From NCBI GenBank assembly GCA_018228665.1, contig CP073692.1:1314046-1378045 (forward strand): a stretch of 64,000 nucleotides of DNA. The letters are read 5' to 3'. Under the pieces are notes generated by a model, which saw only the letters and a program-made list of their open reading frames with translations, was not told where the DNA came from and did no database searches. This DNA comes from Faecalicatena sp. Marseille-Q4148 (GTDB taxonomy: Bacteria > Bacillota > Clostridia > Lachnospirales > Lachnospiraceae). A program made the translations under genes and the position numbers. This document shows, one piece after another, positions 16,014 through 25,103 of the stretch (positions are counted from its first letter, which is position 1; every line of letters starts with the position of its first letter).

Positions 16014-16665
16014 GACTTCTCAAGATCTCCATAAATTTCTTTGTATTTTCTTCCGTTGCTTTAAATACCGCAGAGCCTGCTACGATTACATTCGCCCCTG
16101 CTTCCAGAACTGTTTCCACATTATCTGTTCCGATTCCGCCGTCTACCTGAATATCAAGTTCCAGCTCTTTTTCTTCTGCCATCTTTCTTACAGCTCTTAC
16201 TTTGTCTAACGCTTCCGGCATAAATTTTTGTCCGCCAAATCCAGGCTCCACACTCATAACCAGAACCATATCTATCTGGTCAAGCAGCGGTTCCAGAACG
16301 CTGACCGGTGTAGCCGGTTTCACAGAAACGCCAACTTTTACCCCTGCTTCCCGTATCTTTGCGATAGTTTCTCTTACATTTTCACAAGCTTCGTAATGGA
16401 TCGTAATCAAGTCTGCTCCCGCCTCTGCAAATGCGTCAATATAACGGATCGGCTCTGTAATCATCAAATGAACATCCATTACCTGTGTCGTTGCTTTGTG
16501 AATTGATTTCAACACCGGAATTCCAAACGAAATGTTCGGCACAAATATTCCATCCATCACATCAAAATGAATGTATTGCGCTCCGCACTCCTCTGTAATA
16601 CGCATTTCTTCTCCAAGACGTGTAAAATCTGCTGATAAAATAGATGGTGCTAATATATTTTTCAT
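16006..16665 (-). CDS. rpe: Ribulose-phosphate 3-epimerase
   Basis: Interconverts ribulose-5-phosphate and xylulose-5-phosphate in the pentose phosphate pathway. In 219 residues it shows the (beta-alpha)8 barrel motifs LAPSILSADF at the N-terminus, HFDVMDGIFVPN (metal-binding His and Asp), VHLMITEP, MSVEPGFGGQKF and the phosphate-binding end VDGGIGTDN plus AGSAVF. The start is 2 bases after rsgA. Confidence 0.97.
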   Translation of the reverse strand: MKNILAPSILSADFTRLGEEMRITEECGAQYIHFDVMDGIFVPNISFGIPVLKSIHKATTQVMDVHLMITEPIRYIDAFAEAGADLITIHYEACENVRETIAKIREAGVKVGVSVKPATPVSVLEPLLDQIDMVLVMSVEPGFGGQKFMPEALDKVRAVRKMAEEKELELDIQVDGGIGTDNVETVLEAGANVIVAGSAVFKATEENTKKFMEILRSHE

Positions 16666-16667
16666 AG

Positions 16668-17546
16668 CTAATACCTCTTCCTCTCTTTTAATTCCTGATA
16701 AAGTTCCTGATAACTCTCATACCGCTTCGGATGAATGATACCCTTTTCGACAGCCGCCTTTACTGCACAATCCGGTTCATGAATGTGGTCGCATCCTTGA
16801 AATCTGCACACCTCTTCGCAATTTTGAAATTCCGGAAAAAATTCTTTGAGTTCTTCCTTCTCAAAATCATTTGTATAGAGGGAACTAAATCCAGGAGTAT
16901 CCATGATGTATGTTTCCCGATCAATCTCAATTAACTCCGAATGTCTTGTTGTATGTTTTCCACGCTCAATCTTCTCACTGATACTGCCGGTTTCCATGCT
17001 GACATTGCTCTGCAGTGTGTTGATCAGCGAAGATTTCCCTACTCCTGACGGTCCTGCAATGGCAGTTGTCTTCCCTCTAAGAAGCTCCTGAATTTCTTTT
17101 ACATTCTCCTGTGTAAATGCACTGACAAATACAATCGGATATCCTGTTCCTTTATAAATCTCATACAGCTCTTGTATTTCCTTTTCTCCTGCCAGATCTT
17201 TTTTATTAAAACAAAGTACAACCGGAATCTGGCTGCGCTCCATCATCACAAGAAACCGATCAAGAAGATTTAGATGCGGCTTCGGCTTTGTCACTGCGAA
17301 CACGACCAACGCCTGATCAATATTAGCTACTGCCGGACGTATCAATTCATTTTTCCGTTCCAGTATTTCTGTAATATTCCCTTTTCTCTCTGCCTCATCT
17401 AAGATATCGATTTCTACATTATCTCCAACAAGCGGTTTTCTTTTTTCTTTTCGGAAGGCTCCCTTTGCCTTGCACTCATAAACAATGGATTCTACTACAT
17501 TGACGTAGTAGAATCCTGCAATTCCTTTTATAATCTTTCCCTGCAT
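16668..17546 (-). CDS. rsgA: Ribosome small-subunit GTPase RsgA
   Basis: A circularly permuted GTPase that checks late 30S maturation. The 292 residues show an N-terminal OB fold, then the permuted motifs: NKKD at about 115, GPSGVGKSS (Walker A) at about 165, DTPGFSS at about 218, and a C-terminal zinc knuckle CRFQGCDHIHEPDC. It follows prkC by 11 bases. RsgA beside PrkC and its phosphatase is a widespread order, and in Bacillus PrkC phosphorylates this GTPase. Confidence 0.97.
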   Translation of the reverse strand: MQGKIIKGIAGFYYVNVVESIVYECKAKGAFRKEKRKPLVGDNVEIDILDEAERKGNITEILERKNELIRPAVANIDQALVVFAVTKPKPHLNLLDRFLVMMERSQIPVVLCFNKKDLAGEKEIQELYEIYKGTGYPIVFVSAFTQENVKEIQELLRGKTTAIAGPSGVGKSSLINTLQSNVSMETGSISEKIERGKHTTRHSELIEIDRETYIMDTPGFSSLYTNDFEKEELKEFFPEFQNCEEVCRFQGCDHIHEPDCAVKAAVEKGIIHPKRYESYQELYQELKERKRY

Positions 17547-17557
17547 ATATGCTCCTG

Positions 17558-19738
17558 TTACTCTGTCATTCCATCTCCAGTTCCCTGATCAGGATCAATC
17601 GGACCCGGATCCGGTATCTCAGGTGTTTTGGGACCATTGCTTATATAGATGGTAATGGTTGCTCCTTCTTCTACTTCCTGCCCAACACCCGGATCACAGG
17701 AAATAACGATTCCAGCCTCCTCATTACTGTCCTGCCATACTTCTTTATACTTCAGTCCCATATTTAAAAGTGCATTCTTGGCATTTCCAACAGAGTTACC
17801 AACGATGTTCGGAACTGTTGGCTTCGGTTTTGGTTCCTCACCCTGACTGACAGTAATATTCACTGCTGTTCCTTTATCTACTTTTGTTCCCTCTGATATA
17901 GACTGTGCAATGACTGTTCCCGCCGGCTCACTGCTGTATTCCTGTGATACTTCTCCGATACTCAGTTCCTTTTCGCTTAAAAGTTTTGCAGCAGTTTCCT
18001 GATCTTTTCCTTTCAGCGCCGGAACTGCAACCTGATCTTTTCCTTTGCTGACATACAGTGTAATCTTGCTGTCCTTTGCCACCTCTTCATTTCCTGCTGG
18101 ATCCGTTTTGATGACCTTTCCATTCTCTACACTGTTGTCAAAAACAAGCTTCGGCGTAATATTACTTTCTGCAAATCCTACACTGACAAGCATACTGATT
18201 GCATCTTCTGTTGTATAGCCGGAAACTTCCGGTACAATTGCTTTTTCTTTTTTTAATCCAGAACTAACTGTCAAAACAATCCTTGTGTTTTTCTTTACCT
18301 TTTTTCCCGCTTTTACATCCGTCTTAATGACATAGCCTTTTTCATATTTTTCTGACTCTTCTGTCTTAACCGGTGTCTGGTAGCCGAGTCCCTCTGCATT
18401 AAGCATCTTGATTGCTTCTTCCTGCTTCTTTCCGATGATATTTGGCATCTTTACCATATCTTCTTCTTTTTCAACAACCGTCTTTCCTGAGTCAAATTTC
18501 AGAAGTCCCATAGCGCGTGCGCCAATAAATACAAGAACGAATACAATAATTGCCGCCACAACTCCGGTAAGAATCTTCAGAACTTTTGTCATTCCCGGAT
18601 TCACATCTTCGTCGTCTTTGCGTCCGCCCTTCCCGGAACGTCCTTTTTTCCCATAGGAGTATGTATCATCCTCATCATACCCGTGATCATAATCATCTTC
18701 ATCATAGTCATCATCGTAATCCTGATCATAATCTCCGTCGTCTTGATGATCGTACTCATCTTCATAAGAACCCGTATCATAATATCCGGTATCAGAAGAA
18801 TATGAGCCTGTATCGTAATTTGCCGCAGCTTCTCTTCTGGCACGCTCAATATCAATAGAGGATGCCATCATCGTATCTCCAAGATTATCTGCTGTCGGAA
18901 TTACAACGAAATTCCCGTTTGGGTCCACAAGCGAACGTTTCAGATCTGCAATCAATGCTGTCATATTCGGGTAACGGCAGTTCGGATTCTTCTGAGTACA
19001 TTTCATAATAATCTGTTCCAGACTTCTCGGCATTCCGATTGCAATGCTGGACGGTGGGATGATTTCTTCATTTAAGTGCTTTACTGCAACTGCAACTGCC
19101 GAATCTCCATCAAACGGCACCTGTCCTGTTACCATCTCATAAAGTGTGATTCCAAGGGAATAAATGTCGCTTTTAGCGTCACTGATACCGCCTCTGGCCT
19201 GTTCCGGAGACGTATAGTGAACGGAACCTAAAATATTCGTACTCACCGTCTGAGAAGTAGCTGCCTTAGCAATACCAAAATCAGTTACTTTTACTTTTCC
19301 TTCTTTGGAAATAATGACATTCTGCGGCTTAATATCTCTGTGGATAATCTGATTCTGATGTGCCGCGTCAATTCCTGCACAGATCTGAATCGCAATGCTG
19401 ATAACTTCTTTTGCAGAAAGCCGCCCTTTCTTCTCAATGTAATCCTTCAGCGTAATTCCTTCTACCAATTCCATGACAATGAAGTATAAACCTCTGTCAA
19501 CGCCAACATCATATACATTCACAACATTCGGGTGCATCAATCCAGCTGCGGACTGTGCTTCTGTTTGAAATTTCTTTACAAATGTATCGTCCTCGCGGAA
19601 CTGTCTCTTCAGCACTTTAATCGCCACATAACGGTTCAGCTTTTCATCTTTTCCTCTGTAGACATCAGCCATACCGCCCGCGCCGATCCTGTCGAGTACA
19701 ACGTAGCGTTTCGCTAATACAACACCTTCTTTAATCAT
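17558..19738 (-). CDS. prkC: Membrane Ser/Thr kinase with PASTA repeats
   Basis: A Hanks-type kinase that senses muropeptides and signals to cell-wall and translation targets. In 726 residues: kinase domain 1-270 (GAGGMADVY loop, HRDIKPQN, DFGIAKA, TSPEQARGG), a cytosolic linker, one membrane span at about 390-412, and four PASTA domains outside (they begin near MPNIIGKK, VPEVSGYT, VPALKGKD and VPNIVGNS). The linker at about 305-370 is unusual: strings of Asp, Tyr, Gly and Glu with repeated DTGSY/DTGYY, then a Lys/Gly-rich patch. It overlaps the phosphatase gene by 4 nt. Confidence 0.95.
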   Translation of the reverse strand: MIKEGVVLAKRYVVLDRIGAGGMADVYRGKDEKLNRYVAIKVLKRQFREDDTFVKKFQTEAQSAAGLMHPNVVNVYDVGVDRGLYFIVMELVEGITLKDYIEKKGRLSAKEVISIAIQICAGIDAAHQNQIIHRDIKPQNVIISKEGKVKVTDFGIAKAATSQTVSTNILGSVHYTSPEQARGGISDAKSDIYSLGITLYEMVTGQVPFDGDSAVAVAVKHLNEEIIPPSSIAIGMPRSLEQIIMKCTQKNPNCRYPNMTALIADLKRSLVDPNGNFVVIPTADNLGDTMMASSIDIERARREAAANYDTGSYSSDTGYYDTGSYEDEYDHQDDGDYDQDYDDDYDEDDYDHGYDEDDTYSYGKKGRSGKGGRKDDEDVNPGMTKVLKILTGVVAAIIVFVLVFIGARAMGLLKFDSGKTVVEKEEDMVKMPNIIGKKQEEAIKMLNAEGLGYQTPVKTEESEKYEKGYVIKTDVKAGKKVKKNTRIVLTVSSGLKKEKAIVPEVSGYTTEDAISMLVSVGFAESNITPKLVFDNSVENGKVIKTDPAGNEEVAKDSKITLYVSKGKDQVAVPALKGKDQETAAKLLSEKELSIGEVSQEYSSEPAGTVIAQSISEGTKVDKGTAVNITVSQGEEPKPKPTVPNIVGNSVGNAKNALLNMGLKYKEVWQDSNEEAGIVISCDPGVGQEVEEGATITIYISNGPKTPEIPDPGPIDPDQGTGDGMTE

Positions 19739-20481
19739 AAACTCACCTCTGCCCCACCTGCAAACGGTTCAACAACAACGACCCCGATGTTGTCCTTTCC
19801 CCCATTATCGTTCGCACGTGCTATTAATTTCTCTACCGCATCTACAACATCTCTGCGAGACTGTACGATGCGGAACAATTCATCATTTTCCACCATATTG
19901 CTGAGCCCGTCTGTACACATCAATATAACGTCATCCTTTTTCAAATGATATTCAAAGAAGTCGATTTCAACTTCTTCCTTTCCCCCAATTGCTCTCGTAA
20001 TAATGTTCTTATCCCTGTGAAATCTTGCTTCTTCCGGCTTAATCCCGCCAAGACGCACCATTTCTTCCACAAGAGAATGATCTCTTGACAGCTGCTTAAT
20101 TTCCTGATTGATCAAATACAGCCGACTGTCACCAATATTGGCAAAATACAGTGTATGCTCGATTACAGTAGCTGCCACAAGCGTTGTACCCATTCCCTCC
20201 AGCTTCACGTCTTTTGCCGCTGCTTCCATCAGCTTATGGTTCACTGTCTGGATTGCCTTTCGCATAACTGCCTCCGGTCCATCCTCTTTGCTGTTTTCAA
20301 TCTCCTGCTTCAGTGTCTCTACTGTATATCTGGATGCAAAATCTCCGGCCTTATGACCGCCCATTCCGTCTGCCACAACGAACAGGTTCGGAATATTTCC
20401 AACCGGCGTGGTAGACACATATACATAATCCTGATTCACTTCCCGCTTTTTTCCGACATCTGTCATTGAAAATGCTTTCAT
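19735..20481 (-). CDS. stp: PP2C-type Ser/Thr protein phosphatase
   Basis: Removes phosphate from PrkC and its targets. The 248-residue PPM-family enzyme has the metal-binding motifs VADGMGGHKAGD (about 37), NIGDSRLYL and CTDGLSNM, and the C-terminal NGGKDNIGVVVV. It overlaps prkC by 4 nt, so kinase and phosphatase are made together. Also called prpC. Confidence 0.95.
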   Translation of the reverse strand: MKAFSMTDVGKKREVNQDYVYVSTTPVGNIPNLFVVADGMGGHKAGDFASRYTVETLKQEIENSKEDGPEAVMRKAIQTVNHKLMEAAAKDVKLEGMGTTLVAATVIEHTLYFANIGDSRLYLINQEIKQLSRDHSLVEEMVRLGGIKPEEARFHRDKNIITRAIGGKEEVEIDFFEYHLKKDDVILMCTDGLSNMVENDELFRIVQSRRDVVDAVEKLIARANDNGGKDNIGVVVVEPFAGGAEVSL

Positions 20482-20504
20482 TAATGAATCCTCCCGAATC
20501 TATG

Positions 20505-21539
20505 CTAATCCTTCGTGTAACGTCTTCTTAACTGTCCACAGGCTCCATCAATATCAGAACCCATTTCTCTTCTTATAGTAACATTTAATTTTTCTTTTTC
20601 AAGCCTATTTTTAAAATTCAGCGCACTTTCCCTTGTCGGCCGAACATAATCCCGTTCCTTGATCGGATTGACCGGAATCAGATTCAAATGACAGTTTCGA
20701 TGTCCAAGAAGCGCGATTAATTCTTTGGCATCTTCTTCTGTATCGTTTACTCCGTGCACAAGACTGTATTCAAACGTCATCCTCCGGCCTGTGTTCTCGA
20801 AATATTCATCACAGGCCTCCATCACTTCTGAAAGCTCATATTTATTCGCCACCGGCATCAATTTCCTGCGTTTCTCCTGCGTAGCCCCGTGCAAGGACAG
20901 CGCCAGCGTAATCTGCAGATTTTCTTTTGCAAGCCGTTTCATATTCGGTACGATCCCGCATGTAGACAGCGTAATATTTCTCTGGCTGATGTGAAGACCA
21001 TTCTCATCACTTAACATATGTATAAATTTAACCATATTTTCGTAATTATCAAGTGGTTCTCCGGTTCCCATAACAACCACATTCGATACTCGCTCTCCTG
21101 TCAGACGCTGAATCGCATAAATCTGTCCGAGCATTTCAGAAGGCGCAAGATTTCTCACAAGTCCTCCGATTGTAGACGCACAGAACCGACATCCCATCCG
21201 GCAGCCTACCTGGGAAGAAATGCATACAGAATTGCCATGCTTATAGCGCATCAGAACACTTTCAACCATATTTCCATCAGAAAGACAAAACAAAAATTTA
21301 TTCGTTCCATCCAATTTTGAAATCTGCCGTTCCTCTAACTCAACCTTTGGAATTACATAGGAATGAGAAAGTTTTTCTCTTAACGGCTTTGACAGGTTCG
21401 TCATCTCCTCAAAGGAATCTGCCAGTTTCACATGCAGCCACTCATAGATCTGCTTACTCCGAAATGCTTTTTCTCCAATGAATTCCATTTCTTTTTTTAA
21501 TTCTGCAAGTGTGAATGACCTGATATCCTTTTGTTCCAT
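20505..21539 (-). CDS. rlmN: 23S rRNA (A2503-C2)/tRNA (A37-C2) methyltransferase RlmN
   Basis: A radical-SAM enzyme that methylates A2503 of 23S rRNA and A37 of some tRNAs. The 344-residue protein has the cluster motif CRMGCRFC (CxxxCxxC) at about 113 and the second catalytic cysteine near its C-terminus in GACGQL. It lies 3 bases after rsmB, in the RNA-modification part of the cluster. A Cfr resistance enzyme is possible in principle but sequence context and length favour RlmN. Confidence 0.96.
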   Translation of the reverse strand: MEQKDIRSFTLAELKKEMEFIGEKAFRSKQIYEWLHVKLADSFEEMTNLSKPLREKLSHSYVIPKVELEERQISKLDGTNKFLFCLSDGNMVESVLMRYKHGNSVCISSQVGCRMGCRFCASTIGGLVRNLAPSEMLGQIYAIQRLTGERVSNVVVMGTGEPLDNYENMVKFIHMLSDENGLHISQRNITLSTCGIVPNMKRLAKENLQITLALSLHGATQEKRRKLMPVANKYELSEVMEACDEYFENTGRRMTFEYSLVHGVNDTEEDAKELIALLGHRNCHLNLIPVNPIKERDYVRPTRESALNFKNRLEKEKLNVTIRREMGSDIDGACGQLRRRYTKD

Positions 21540-21542
21540 GTT

Positions 21543-22895
21543 CTACTCCTTTTTTTGAAATGCTGAAATAAAAAATCCATCACTTTTATGTATGCCCGGC
21601 AGAAGCTTCAGCATATTTCCTTCAACTGCTGATTTTAAGCTGTCACAAACTGCCTCTGAAAGTGAAACCGGAAGAAATTCCGGCGCAGCTTCCAGAAACC
21701 AGCTTACATTCTCTTCATTTTCTTCTCTGTTCAGCGTACAAGTGCTGTAGATTAATTTCCCTCCCGGTTTTACATATGTCCGGACTACTGTCAAAATCTC
21801 TCTTTGCAGCTTTACAAGCTCTTTTTGCATTTCCTGTGTAATATTGTATTTTAAATCTGTCTTTTTTCCAAGCACGCCAAGTCCGGAACATGGAAGATCT
21901 GCAATTACAATATCTGCTCTTCCTTCCGATTCCAAAACCGGCACAGTTGCATCCTGGCAGGAAACAGTTACGTTTTCAAAGCCAAGACGCATTACATTTT
22001 CTTCAATCAGTTCTGTTTTATAAGCGGTCAGATCTCTTGCTTCCACAAGTCCTGTCCCTTCCAGTTTTTCTGCCATGTGAAGCGCTTTTCCTCCCGGCGC
22101 CGCACACACATCGATTACATGGTCTCCCTTTTTCGGTGCTGCAATCTCTGTCACAAGCATGGAACTCAGATCCTGAACTTGAAATGCACCATCCTGAAAG
22201 CTCTTAAGGCTTCCGAGATAGTCAAATCCGCTAATCCAATATGCATAAGGCAGATATGGATGTGGTTTCACATTCACGCCTTCTTCCTGAAGCAGCTCTG
22301 CAAGTTTCTCAGGTGTCTGCTTCTGAAGATTACACCGGATTGTCAGCGGTTTTTCTTTCTGAAAATCTCCAAATATCTTTTCTGTGATTTCACGTCCATA
22401 CTGTTTCAGGAATTGTTCTGTCATCCACTCCGGAATGGAATAGCGGACAGAAAGATAAGTCACTGCATCTTTCTCATCCGGCCATTTTACCTGATCTTTA
22501 TTCCGTCCCACAGTTCTTAATACACCATTGACGAAACCTTTCAGATTCCGGAAGCCTTTCTTTACAGCAAGTTTTACCGCCTCATTGCAGACTGCAGAAT
22601 CCGGAACGCTGTCCATATAACACATCTGATATACAGCGCTTCTTAAAATCATCCGGATGACCGGTTTCATTTTGTTTACTTTTACACTGGAAAACTGATT
22701 CAGAATATAATCAATCTCTATCATATGTTCGAGCGTTCCCTCTGTCACTCTTGTAATAAATGCACGCTCCCGTTTCTCCAGGTACTGGTATTTCCCAAGC
22801 GTATTCTGAAGCGCCACATGACTTTTTACATGGTCCCGCATAATTTCAAGAAGAATTTCCAGCACAAGTTCTCTCTCATTGATTTCTTTAGTCAT
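21543..22895 (-). CDS. rsmB: 16S rRNA (C967-C5)-methyltransferase RsmB
   Basis: A SAM-dependent m5C methyltransferase. The 450 residues begin with a NusB-like RNA-binding domain (1-140), followed by the Rossmann domain with DVCAAPGGKALHM (SAM binding), the catalytic motif DLPCSGLGVLG and the second cysteine in STCTLNREENE. It overlaps the peptidase gene by 8 nt. Confidence 0.96.
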   Translation of the reverse strand: MTKEINERELVLEILLEIMRDHVKSHVALQNTLGKYQYLEKRERAFITRVTEGTLEHMIEIDYILNQFSSVKVNKMKPVIRMILRSAVYQMCYMDSVPDSAVCNEAVKLAVKKGFRNLKGFVNGVLRTVGRNKDQVKWPDEKDAVTYLSVRYSIPEWMTEQFLKQYGREITEKIFGDFQKEKPLTIRCNLQKQTPEKLAELLQEEGVNVKPHPYLPYAYWISGFDYLGSLKSFQDGAFQVQDLSSMLVTEIAAPKKGDHVIDVCAAPGGKALHMAEKLEGTGLVEARDLTAYKTELIEENVMRLGFENVTVSCQDATVPVLESEGRADIVIADLPCSGLGVLGKKTDLKYNITQEMQKELVKLQREILTVVRTYVKPGGKLIYSTCTLNREENEENVSWFLEAAPEFLPVSLSEAVCDSLKSAVEGNMLKLLPGIHKSDGFFISAFQKKE

Positions 22896-23598
22896 TGTCC
22901 CTTCTTCCTCCTGTCAGGAGCAGAATTCTGAGAAGCTGCAAAATAGCTCCTGCCGCTCCAGCCACATAAGTAAGGGCTGCCGCTCCAAGTACTTTCTTTG
23001 CAGCTCCTAGTTCATCTTCCGCAAGCATTCCCGTAGAACCTAAAATCCGGATTGCGCGACCGGATGCATTGAACTCTACCGGAAGTGTTATAATCTGAAA
23101 AAGCACTGCCATAGAAAACGCAAGAATCCCGATATTGATCAGCCAGGAAGCACTTTCTCCTCTAATAAATAGGCCCATTACGATTAACGGCCACGCAATT
23201 GCAGAACCAAAGTTTGCCACCGGAACAAGCGCCCCGCGAATCGTAAGCGGTGCATAGCTGCCGGCATGTTGAAGTGCATGACCACACTCATGTGCGGCAA
23301 CTCCTACTGCTGCCACAGAGGTTGATCCATAAGTCGCATCCGAAAGTCGAAGCACTTTTCTTCTTGGATCATAATGGTCTGTCAGCTGTCCCGAAACATG
23401 TTCTACCCGAACATCATAAATACCTGCCTGTCTAAGTATACGCTCTGCTGCCTCACGCCCGGTCAGCCCTGCCCGGTTCTGAATATACGAATACTTCGCA
23501 TAAGTCGATTTTACTTTCGCCGATGCAAGAAGACTGAGCACTACACCGATGAAAACTAAAATATACGTTGGATCAAAATACATTGGATAATAAAACAT
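22888..23598 (-). CDS. YugP-type zinc metallopeptidase, membrane-bound
   Basis: A 236-residue membrane protein of the YugP/neutral zinc metallopeptidase family. The active-site helix is AHECGHALQHA (HExxH) at about 108, with hydrophobic spans at the N-terminus and in the C-terminal half (about 125-230). Substrates are unknown. It lies between fmt and rsmB, as in many Clostridia. GGAGGGAACAGT precedes the ATG. Confidence 0.9.
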   Translation of the reverse strand: MFYYPMYFDPTYILVFIGVVLSLLASAKVKSTYAKYSYIQNRAGLTGREAAERILRQAGIYDVRVEHVSGQLTDHYDPRRKVLRLSDATYGSTSVAAVGVAAHECGHALQHAGSYAPLTIRGALVPVANFGSAIAWPLIVMGLFIRGESASWLINIGILAFSMAVLFQIITLPVEFNASGRAIRILGSTGMLAEDELGAAKKVLGAAALTYVAGAAGAILQLLRILLLTGGRRDND

Positions 23599-23609
23599 AC
23601 TGTTCCCTC

Positions 23610-24554
23610 CTAATTACAATGTGCTCCCCCAAGCATCATTCCTTCTGCAATTTGGTATCCCCGCATAAACGAAGCGCTGTCCATACGTTTCTTTCCCGGG
23701 ATCTGAAGTTCCTGAATCAGAAGGCTTCCCTTTCCTGTCTGCACTTCAAATCCTTCTTTTGTAACTTTTACTACAGTGCCCGGTGCTTTCCCGGACGCTG
23801 TGTCTGTCACATCTGCCGCCCAGATTTTCATAACCTTTCCATCCCATTGTGTATAAGCACTTGGCCAGGAATTGAGCCCGCGGATCAGCTGTTCAATTGC
23901 TTTGGCATCCTGTGTCCAGTCAATTTCTCCCATTTTCTTATCCAGCATCTTCGCATATGCCGTTGGAGAATCTCCCTGTTTCTCCGGAACAATTGTATGC
24001 TCCTCAAGTCCCTTTAACGTCTCAACACAGAGTGCTGCTCCCGCTGCCGCCAGCTTGTCATGAAGACTCTCTCCTGTTTCTTTCGGTTCCAGCGCAACCT
24101 CTGTTTTCAGCAGCATATCTCCTGTATCCAGCCCTTCATCCATCTGCATCGTTGTAACTCCGCTGACTGTCTCGCCATTAATAACCGCCCACTGGATCGG
24201 AGCCGCACCGCGATACTTCGGAAGAAGAGAAGCATGCACATTCACGCAGCCATATGGCGTCAGTTCCAGTATCTCTTTCGGAAGAATCTGGCCAAATGCA
24301 ATTACAACCATAATATCTGCTTCGTATTTCTTCAGTTCTTCAATACATTCTGCATTGCGGATTCTCTTCGGCTGATAAACCGGAATCCCATGTTTCTCTG
24401 CTGCAATCTTTACCGGAGTAAACTGCATTTCTTTTCCTCGTCCCTTTGGTTTGTCCGGCTGTGTGACCGCCAACACCACTTCATGCCCTGCCGCTACAAG
24501 CGCTTCCAGTGTTCCAACAGAGAACTCCGGTGTTCCCATAAATATTACTCTCAT
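23610..24554 (-). CDS. fmt: Methionyl-tRNA formyltransferase
   Basis: Formylates initiator Met-tRNA. The 314-residue protein starts MRVIFMGTPEFSV; the frame is open 18 codons further up, but that part overlaps def and is not in the family. The catalytic signature HASLLPKYRGAAPIQWA lies at about 108 and a C-terminal OB-type tRNA-binding domain follows. Its start is one base after the def stop, so formylase and deformylase genes are coupled. Confidence 0.97.
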   Translation of the reverse strand: MRVIFMGTPEFSVGTLEALVAAGHEVVLAVTQPDKPKGRGKEMQFTPVKIAAEKHGIPVYQPKRIRNAECIEELKKYEADIMVVIAFGQILPKEILELTPYGCVNVHASLLPKYRGAAPIQWAVINGETVSGVTTMQMDEGLDTGDMLLKTEVALEPKETGESLHDKLAAAGAALCVETLKGLEEHTIVPEKQGDSPTAYAKMLDKKMGEIDWTQDAKAIEQLIRGLNSWPSAYTQWDGKVMKIWAADVTDTASGKAPGTVVKVTKEGFEVQTGKGSLLIQELQIPGKKRMDSASFMRGYQIAEGMMLGGAHCN

Positions 24555-24555
24555 T

Positions 24556-25035
24556 TTATTCTTCCTCCGGTTCCGGCGCTTCCACATCGTGAAGCTCCCC
24601 TTCCACATGTGCTACATAAAGAATTCCATCCAGATGTTCAATCTCATGGCAGAAAGCTCTTGCAAGCAGACCTTCTCCTTCCATCTCAAATGGTTTCATA
24701 TCCTGGTCAAGCGCCCGGATCTTAACTACATTTGGACGAGTGACTGTTCCTGATTTCCCCGGAACACTTAAACAGCCTTCCTCTCCTGTCTGCTCTCCGG
24801 ATGTTTCAATGATCTCCGGATTCACAAGGACAATCGGGCCTTCTCCGACATCAATAACAACAAGTCGTTTTAAAATACCAACCTGAGGCGCTGCAAGACC
24901 TACACCATATGCCTCATACATCGTATCTAACATATCATCGATCAGAATCTTTGTGCGCAGCGTCATCTTGTCTACCGGTTTACAAACTTTTGTTAATACT
25001 TCATCTCCGATTTCACGGATTTTTCTAATTGCCAT
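24556..25035 (-). CDS. def: Peptide deformylase
   Basis: Removes the formyl group from nascent proteins. In 159 residues the three motifs are present: [19 protein letters not shown] and HEIEHLDG (Fe/Zn ligands Cys and two His). The start [10 protein letters not shown] is backed by GGGAGGAATTGG just upstream; a longer frame to 25086 does not fit. The acidic C-terminal tail (EAPEPEEE) is typical of Clostridial forms. Confidence 0.97.
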   Translation of the reverse strand: MAIRKIREIGDEVLTKVCKPVDKMTLRTKILIDDMLDTMYEAYGVGLAAPQVGILKRLVVIDVGEGPIVLVNPEIIETSGEQTGEEGCLSVPGKSGTVTRPNVVKIRALDQDMKPFEMEGEGLLARAFCHEIEHLDGILYVAHVEGELHDVEAPEPEEE

Positions 25036-25103
25036 ATCCAATTCCTCCCTGTCTGTTGTTTTTATGACTATTGATATTACAAACATACCTCTGCTGTCAG
25101 CAG

